Source of the DNA: Penium margaritaceum
Lineage: Eukaryota; Streptophyta; Zygnematophyceae; Desmidiales; Peniaceae
Direction of reading: 5' to 3'
Length of the DNA stretch: 64,000 nucleotides
Assembly: GCA_023375785.1 (NCBI GenBank)
Contig: SZWC01000082.1
Span: 56,098 to 120,097, forward strand
Below, piece by piece: positions 57,361-64,000 of this stretch. Made by a program: the position numbers and the translations under genes. Position 1 is the first letter of the stretch, and each line of letters starts with the position of its first letter. The notes beneath the pieces were generated by a model. The model ran no database searches. It saw only the letters and a list, made by a program, of their open reading frames with translations, and was not told the DNA's origin.

Positions 57361-57745
57361 ATCCAGTACTGCAGGTTGTTACTGAGGGACCTAGCCAAAA
57401 TGCTGGCTCGATGTCCGAAACTCAGTAGTATGTTTTGTTACTCGTGGACTTCATCAAAATTCTGACTGCAGGTCTGCGGACAGGTTTCGAACCTCGTCAC
57501 ACCCCATCACCAAAAACGACCCAAAAGTGGGTAGGGTACGTGGAAACAGTGCAGGGGACTCCCACACCACGTGCAATGTGATATGCGCATTGGGAGAGGC
57601 GCTTTGCACGTGAACGAAGGCGCCACGGCGAGTGGCGGCGTCAGGATTCTGTGGTGTGTGAGACCTATTCTTTGGCAAGCATAAGTTCAGCTACGCTTGC
57701 CAAATTGCGCACGGTTTGGTGCAATGGAAAGCTCATGACTAGCCC

Positions 57746-57752
57746 TATAAAT
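57746..57752 (+). promoter_or_regulatory. TATA box in the solo LTR
   Basis: tataaat in the + orientation of the LTR. The matching place in the 3' LTR of the decayed element is tacaaat, and the 5' LTR has diverged further. Confidence 0.5.
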
Positions 57753-57959
57753 GTTGAGATCATGTCCATGTTAAAAAAGAAAACCGCAAAACAACGTTAT
57801 TCCCTTCGCAAACTGACTGTATCTAAATTCCTGCTCACATAGCGTGAGGCAACCAGAAACCTCACGCCTAGTCTCAGATTCGCCCAAAACAGTAGACGTG
57901 AACTACTAGAGGTGATCAGACAAACGTCGGGACCGCACCACGCGGATCTCATCCTGACA

Positions 57960-60900
57960 GTTATGAGTGGTTGCGAGTTGTTGCACGTGGTTGCAAGTGG
58001 CTGTAAATGGTTGCAAGTGGTTGCGAGTGGTTGCGAGTGGTTGCGAGTGGTTGCGAGTGGTTGCGAATGGTTGCGAGTGGTTGCGACTGGTTGCGAGTGG
58101 TTGCGAGTGGTTGCGAGTGGTTGCGAGTGGTTGTTATCGGTTGCGAGTGATTGCGAGTGGTTGAGAGTAGTTGCAAGTGGTTGAGAGTGGTTGTCAGTGG
58201 TTACGATTGGATGCCTATGGTTGTGAGTGATTGCCGGTGGTTGCGAGTGGTTGCGAGTGGTTGTTATCGGTTGCGAGTGATTGCGAGTGGTTGAGAGTAG
58301 TTGCAAGTGGTTGAGAGTGGTTGTCAGTGGTTACGATTGGATGCCTATGGTTGTGAGTGATTGCCGTTGGTTGCGAGTGGTTGCGAGTGGTTGTTTGTGA
58401 TTGCGATTGGTTGTGAGTGGTTGCAAGTGGTTGCAAGGGATTGTGTGTAGTTGTGAGTGGTTGCAAGTGGTTGCCAGTGACTGCGAGTGGTTGTTGATGG
58501 TTGCGAGTGGTTGCTAGTGGTTGCAAGTGTTTGCGAGGTGTTGTGAGTGGTTGTCAGTGGTTGTGAGTGGTTCCAAATGGTTGCGAGTGGTTGCAAGTGG
58601 TTGCAAGTGGTTGCGAGTGGTTACGAGTGGTTGTAAGTTATTGCGAGTTGTTACGAGTGGTTGAAAGTGGTTGCGAGTGGTTGCAAGCTGGTTGCAAGTG
58701 GTTGTGAGTGGTTGCAAGTGGTTGTGAGTGGTTGCGAGTGCTTGTGAGTGGTTGCCAGTGGTTGCCAGTGGTTGGAAATGGTTGTGAGTGCGCCAAGTGG
58801 TTGCCAGTGGTTGGGAGTGGTTGGGAGTGGTTTCAAGTGATTGCAAGTGAATGGAAGGGTTGCAAGTGGTTGCAAATGGTTGCGAGTGGGAACAAGTAGT
58901 TTAGATTTATTTCAAGTGGCTGCAAGTGGTTGCGAGTGGTAGCAACTGGTTGCAAGTGGTTGCGAGTGCTTGCAAGTGGTTGTGTGTGGTTGCATGTGGT
59001 TTCGAGTGGTTGCAAGTCGTTATGAGCAGTTGCAAGTAGTTGCCGTTGGTTGTGAGAGGTTGCCAGTGGTTGCGAGTGGTTGCAAGTGGTTGCAATTCGT
59101 TGCGTGTTGTTGCAAGTTATTGCGAATGTTTGCGAGTAGTTGGGAGTCGTTGGCAGTGGTTGCGAGTGGTTGAGAGTAACTAGGAGTGGCTGCAAGTGTT
59201 TTCAAGTGGTTGCAAGTGGTTGTGAGTGGTTGTGAGTTGTTGGGAGTGGTTGCAAGTGCTTGCAAGTGGTTTTGAGTGGTTGTGAGTGGTTTGAGTTGTT
59301 GCGAGTGGTCACGAGTGGTTGTGAGTGGTTCAAAGTGGTTGCAATTGGTTGCGAGTTTTTGCGGTTGGTTGCATGTTCTTAGGAGTAGTTGCAAGTGGTT
59401 GCGAATGGCTGCGAGTGGTTGCAAGTGGTTGCAAGTGGTTGCAAGTGTTTGTGGGTGCTTGCAAGTGTTTGCGACTGCTTGTAAGTGGTTGGGAATGGTT
59501 GCGAGTGGTTGCGATTGGTTGCGAGTGGTTGCGGGTGGTTGCGAGTCGTTCCGAGTGGTTGCGAGTGTTTGCGAGTGGTTGGGAGTGCTTGGGAGTGGTT
59601 GCGAGTGGTTGCAAGTGGTTGTGAGTGGTTGCGAGTGGTTGCGAGTGGCTGCGAGTGGTTGCGAGTGGTTGGGAGTGGTCAGGAGTGGTTGCGAGTGGTT
59701 GTGAGTGGTTGGGAGTGGTTGTGAGTGGTTGCGAGTGTTAATGAGTTGTTGCGAGTGCTTGCGAGTGGTTGCGAGTGGTTGTGAGTGGTTGCGCGTAGTT
59801 GCGAGTGGTTGCCAGTTGTTGCGAGTGGGTGCAAGTGGTTGTGAGTGCTTGCAAGTGGTTACGAGTGGTTGCAAGTGGTTGCAAGTGGTGGCGAGTGGCT
59901 GCAGGTGGTTACAAGTGGTTTCAAGTGGTTGCAAGTGATTGCGAGTTGTTGTGAGTAGTTGTGAGTGGTTGCGAGTGGTTGCGAGTGGTTTTGAGTAGTT
60001 GTGAGTTGTTGCGAGTGGGTGCGAGTGGTTGCGAGTGGTTGCGAGTGGTTGCGAGTGGTTGTGAGTTGTTACGAGTGGTTGCAAATGGTTTTGAGTGGTT
60101 TCGAGTGGTTAGGAATGGTTGTGAGTGGTTGCGAGTGGTTGCAAGTGGTTGCAAGTGGTTACAAGTGGTTGCAAGTGGTTGCAAGAGATTGCGAGTGGTT
60201 GCAACTGGTTGCAATTGGTTGCAAGTTGTTGTGAGTGTTTGCAGGTGGTTGCGTGTGGTTGCGAGTGGTTATGAGTGGTTGCGAGTGGTTGCGAGTGGTT
60301 ATGAGTGGTTGCGAGTGGTTGCGAGCCGTTATGCGTGGTTGCGAGTGGTTGCAAATTGTTGGGAGTGGTTGCGAGTGGTTGCGAGTGGTTGCGAGTGGTT
60401 GCAAGAGATTGCAAGTGGTTTCCAGTGGTTGGGAGTGGTTGCGAGTGGATGCGAGTGGATTCAAGGGGTTTCCAGTGGTTGTGAATGGTTGTGAGTGGTT
60501 CTGAGTGGTTATGAGTGCTTGCAAGTCGTTGTGAGTGGTTGTGAGTAGTTGCTAGTGGTTGCAAGTAGTTGCAAGTGGTTGCAAGTGGTTGCAAGTGGTT
60601 GCAAGTGGTTCCGAGTGGTTGCAAGTGGTTGTGAATGGTTGCGAGTGCTTGCGTGTGGTTGCGAGTACTTGCGAGTGCTTGCGAGTTCTTGCAAGTAGTT
60701 GTGAGTGCTTGCAAGTGGTTGCGAGTGGATGCGATTGCTTGTGAGTAGTTGCAAGGGGTTGCAAGTGGTTGGAAGTGGCTGCCAGTGGTTGCTAGTGGTT
60801 GCAAATAGTTTCGAGTGGTTGCGAGTTGTTGTGGGTGGTTCCAATTAGTTGCGAGTGGTTGTCAATGGTTGTGACTGGTGACGAATGGTCGCAAGTTGTT

Positions 60901-63900
60901 GCGACTTGTTGCAAGTGGTTCAAGTGGTTGCGAGTGGTTGCGAGTGGTTGCAAGTGGTTGCAAGTGGCTGCTAGTAATTGCAAGTTTTTGCAAGTGGTTG
61001 CGAGTGGTTGCGAGAGGTTGTGAGTGGTTGCAAGTGGTTATAACTGGTTGTGAATGGTTTGCAGTGGTTGCGAGTGGCTGCGAGTGGTTGCGTGTGGTTG
61101 CAAGTGGTTGCAAGTGGCCGCGAATGGTTGCGAGTGGTTGCGAGTGGTTGCGAGTGGTTGCAAGTGGTTAAAAGTGGTTGCAAGTTGTTGCGAATGGTTG
61201 CGAGTGGTTGTGAGTGGTTGCAAGTTATTGTGAGTATGTCGAAGTGTTTGCGACAACTTGTAAGTGGTTGCGAGTGGTTGCGAGTGGTTGCGAGTGGTTG
61301 CCAGTGGTGGCGAGTGGTTGCGAGTCGTTCCGAGTGGTTGCGAGTTGTTGGGAGTGGTTGGGAGTAGTTGCGAGTGGTTGTATATGATTGCCAGTGGTTG
61401 TGAGTAGTTGTGATTGGTTGCGAGTGGTTCTGAGTGGTTGCGAGTGGTTGCGAGTTGTTGTGAGTGGTTGCGAGTGGTTGCGAGTGGTTGTGAGTTGTTG
61501 CGAGTGGTTATGAGTGGTTGCAAGTTGTTGCGAGTTGTTGCAAGTGGTTGCCAGTGGTTGCGAGTGGTTGTGAGTGGTTGCAAGTGGTTCCGAGTGGCTT
61601 GGAGTGGATGTGAGTGGTTGCGAGTTGTTTGCGAATGGTTGCGAGTGGTTGCGAGTGGTTGCGAGTGGTTGCGAGTGGTTGCAAGTGGTTGTGAGTGGTT
61701 TCAAGTGGTTGCGAGTTGGAGCAAGTGGTTGCGAATGGCTAGGAGTGGTTGCGAGTGTCTGGGATTGGTTGCAAGTGGTTGCGAGAAGTTGTGAGTGATT
61801 GCGAGTGGTTGCAAGTGGTTGTAAGTGGTTTTGAGTGGTGGTGAGTGGTTACAAGTGGAAACAAGTGGCTGTGAGTGATTGCGAGTGGTTGGGAGTTGTT
61901 ACGAGTTATTGCGAGTGGTTGCGAGTGGTTACGAGTGGTTGCAAGTGGTTGCAAATGGTTGCGAGTGGCTGCGAGTGGTTGCGAGGGGTTGGGAGTGGTT
62001 GCGAGAAGTTGCAAGTGGTTACAAGTGGTTGCAAGTGGATGCGAGTAGTTGGGAGTGGTTAAGAGTGGTTGCAAGTGGTTACGACTGGTTGCTAGTGGTT
62101 GCGAGTGATTGCGAGTGGTTGCGAGTGGTTGCAAGTGGTTGCAAGTGGTTGCGGGTGGTTGCGAGTGGTTACAAGTGGTTGCGAGTGGTCGCGAGTGGTT
62201 CTGTGTGGTTGTGAGTGGTTGCGAGTGGTTGCGAGTGGTTGCAACTTGTTGCCAGTGGTTGCGAATGGTTGGGAGTAGTTGTGAGTAGTTGCGAGTGGCT
62301 ACAAGTGGCTGCAAGTGGATGCAATTGGTTGCGAGTGGTTGCAAGTGGTTGCGAGTGGTTGCAAGTGGTTGCAAGTTGTTGCAAGTGGTTGTGAGTGCTT
62401 GTGAGGGGTTTTGAGTGGTTTTGAGTAGTTGCGAGTGATTGTGAGAGATTGCAAGTGGCTGCAAGTTGTTGCCAATGGTTGTGAGTGGTGACGCGTTGTT
62501 CCAAAAGGTAGCAAGTTGTTGCAAGTGGTTGCGAGTCGTTGCGATTGGTGGCAAGTGGTTGCAAGTGGTTGCAAGTGGTTGCAAGTGGTTGCGAGTGGTT
62601 GCGAGTGGTTGCGAGCGGTTGCAAGTGGTTGCAAGTGGTTGTGAGTGGTTACGAGTCATTGCGAGTGGTTGCGAGTGGTTGCGAGTCGTTGCCCGTGGTT
62701 GGGAGCAGTGGTGAGTGGTTCTGAGAAGTTGCAACTGGTTGCGAGTGGTTGCAAGTGGTTGCGAGTGGTTGTAATTGGCTCCAAGTGGTTGTGAGTGGTT
62801 GTGAGTGGCTACGAGTGGTTGTTAGTGGTTGCAAGTGGTTGCGAGTAGTTGCGAGTGATTGCGAGTCGTTGCGAGTGGTTATGAGTGGTTGTATGTGGTT
62901 GTGAGTCGTTGCGAGTGGTCATGATTGGTTAGGAGTGGTTGGAAGTGGTTGCAAGTGCTTGTGAGTGGCTGTGAGTGGGTGCGACTGGTTGTGAGTGCTT
63001 GCAAGTGGTTGTGAGTGGCTGTGAGTGGTTGCGAGTGGTTGCAAGTGGCTGTGAATGGTTGTGAGTGGTTGTGAAAGGTTGCGAGTGCTAGCAAGTGGTT
63101 GTGAGTGGTTTTGAGTTGTTGTGAGTGGTTGCGAGTGGTTGAGAGTGGTTGTGAGTGGCTGCGAGTGGTTGCATGTGGTTGTGAGTGGTTGCGAGTAGTT
63201 GCGAGTGTTTGGGAGTGGTTGCAAGTGGTTGCAAGTTGTTGCGATTGGCTGTGAGAGGTTGCGAGTAGTTGCGAGTGGTTGCTAGTGGTTGTGAGTGCTT
63301 GCGAGTGGTAGCGACAGGTTGCCAGTGACCGCAAGTGGTTGCGAATGGGTTTGAGTGGTTGCGAGTGGTTGCGACTGGTTGCGACTGGTTTCAAGTGGTT
63401 GCAAGTGGTTGTGAGTTGTTGCAAGTGGTTGCAAGTGGTTGCGACTGGTTGGGAGTGGTTGCGAGTGGTTATGAGTTGTTGCGAGTGGTTGCGAGTGGTT
63501 GCAAGTGGTTGCGAGTGGTTGCAAGTAGTTACGAGTGGTTGCGAGTGGTTGCGAGTGGTTGTGAGTTGTTGCGTATGGTTGCGAGTGGTTGCGAGTGGTT
63601 GCGATTGGTTGCGAGTGGTTGCGAGTGGTTGTGAGTGGTTGCAAGTGGTTACGAGTGGTTGCAAGTGGTTACGAGTGATTGGGAGTGGTTGCGAGTGGTT
63701 GCAAGTGGTTGCGAGTGGTTGCGAGTGGTTGCAAGTGGTTGCAAATGACTGCGAGTGGTTGCGAGTCGTTGTTAATGGTTGCAAGTGGCTGCAAGTGCTT
63801 GCGAGTAGTTACGAGTGGTTGCCAGTGGTTGCGAGTGGTTGCGAGTGGATGCTTGTGGTTGCGAGTGGTTGTGAGTGGTTGCGAGTGATTGCGAGTGGTT

Positions 63901-64000
63901 GCAAGTGGTTGCAAGTGGTTGCGATTGGTTGCGAGTGGTTGCGAGTGGTTGCGAGTGGTTGCGAGCGGTTGCAAGTGGTTGCAAGTGGTTGTGAGTGGTT
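57960..64000. repeat. Decamer satellite array, segment 5 (continues past the window)
   Basis: About 604 units in the same orientation up to the window end. The block 58131-58260, starting ttgttatcgg, repeats at 58261-58390 (130 bp). No gene is seen. Confidence 0.96.

Larger units (their letters stand above)
57057..57959 (+). mobile_element. Solo LTR of the - strand copia family
   Basis: A 903-bp unit, TGTTGAC...CATCCTGACA, is flanked by perfect 5-bp duplications gttat (57052-57056 and 57960-57964). In reverse complement it resembles the LTRs at 12916-13906 and 18521-19398 (shared start TGTTGA.., shared end CTGACA, and shared internal strings), but it is well diverged. No internal region is present, so it is a product of LTR-LTR recombination. 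It is in the opposite orientation to the full element. Confidence 0.92.

Noticed and set aside
57123-57428. Open frames in the solo LTR
   Set aside because: They lie within an LTR, have no domain, and are not kept in the related LTRs.
1-64000. Telomeric repeat
   Set aside because: The unit is 10 bp with an internal CpG, is highly degenerate, is internal to retroelements, and does not resemble TTTAGGG-type repeats.

Overview
The window looks like a satellite-rich, probably heterochromatic stretch of a eukaryotic nuclear genome. I see no host gene, rRNA, tRNA or prokaryotic operon. About 44 kb of the 64 kb is one degenerate 10-bp tandem repeat with consensus ggttgcgagt on the + strand. The remaining ~20 kb is LTR retrotransposons inserted into that array. 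Chromodomain Ty3/gypsy elements, copia elements and a plant- or copia-like initiator-tRNA primer site fit a green-lineage or other algal host. The species cannot be fixed from this sequence; a prasinophyte such as Cymbomonas is only a guess.

Layout: decamer array 1-12915; an old, decayed Ty1/copia element on the - strand 12916-19398; array 19399-20967; a Ty3/gypsy chromovirus on the + strand 20968-33510, with a younger Ty1/copia element nested inside its gag at 22843-28936; array 33511-57056, including a perfectly uniform block of 183 copies of a 20-bp unit at 40801-44460 and a ~5.4-kb tandem duplication at about 44.6-53.9 kb; a solo LTR 57057-57959; array 57960-64000.

Insertion boundaries can be read to the base. 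The chromovirus is flanked by GAGTT, the nested copia by GGTTT and the solo LTR by GTTAT, all perfect 5-bp target-site duplications. The old copia has ATTAC/ATTGT, in the same register of the decamer. Aligning LTR pairs by eye gives a relative age order: - strand copia (roughly 13%) older than the chromovirus (about 43 differences in 789 bp), older than the nested copia (20 in 653 bp).

Most notable points: (1) a textbook -1 frameshift signal (GGGAAAC, 5-nt spacer, perfect 7-bp stem) at the chromovirus gag/pol junction; (2) both copia elements carry a primer site complementary to the anticodon arm of initiator tRNA-Met, as in Drosophila copia; (3) decamer variation is concentrated at its single CpG, while the uniform block keeps every CpG; (4) nearly all in-frame stops in the retroelement genes are TAG/TAA, several at conserved Gln positions, whereas the recognisable gene ends use TGA; (5) two N-gaps look like assembly artefacts.
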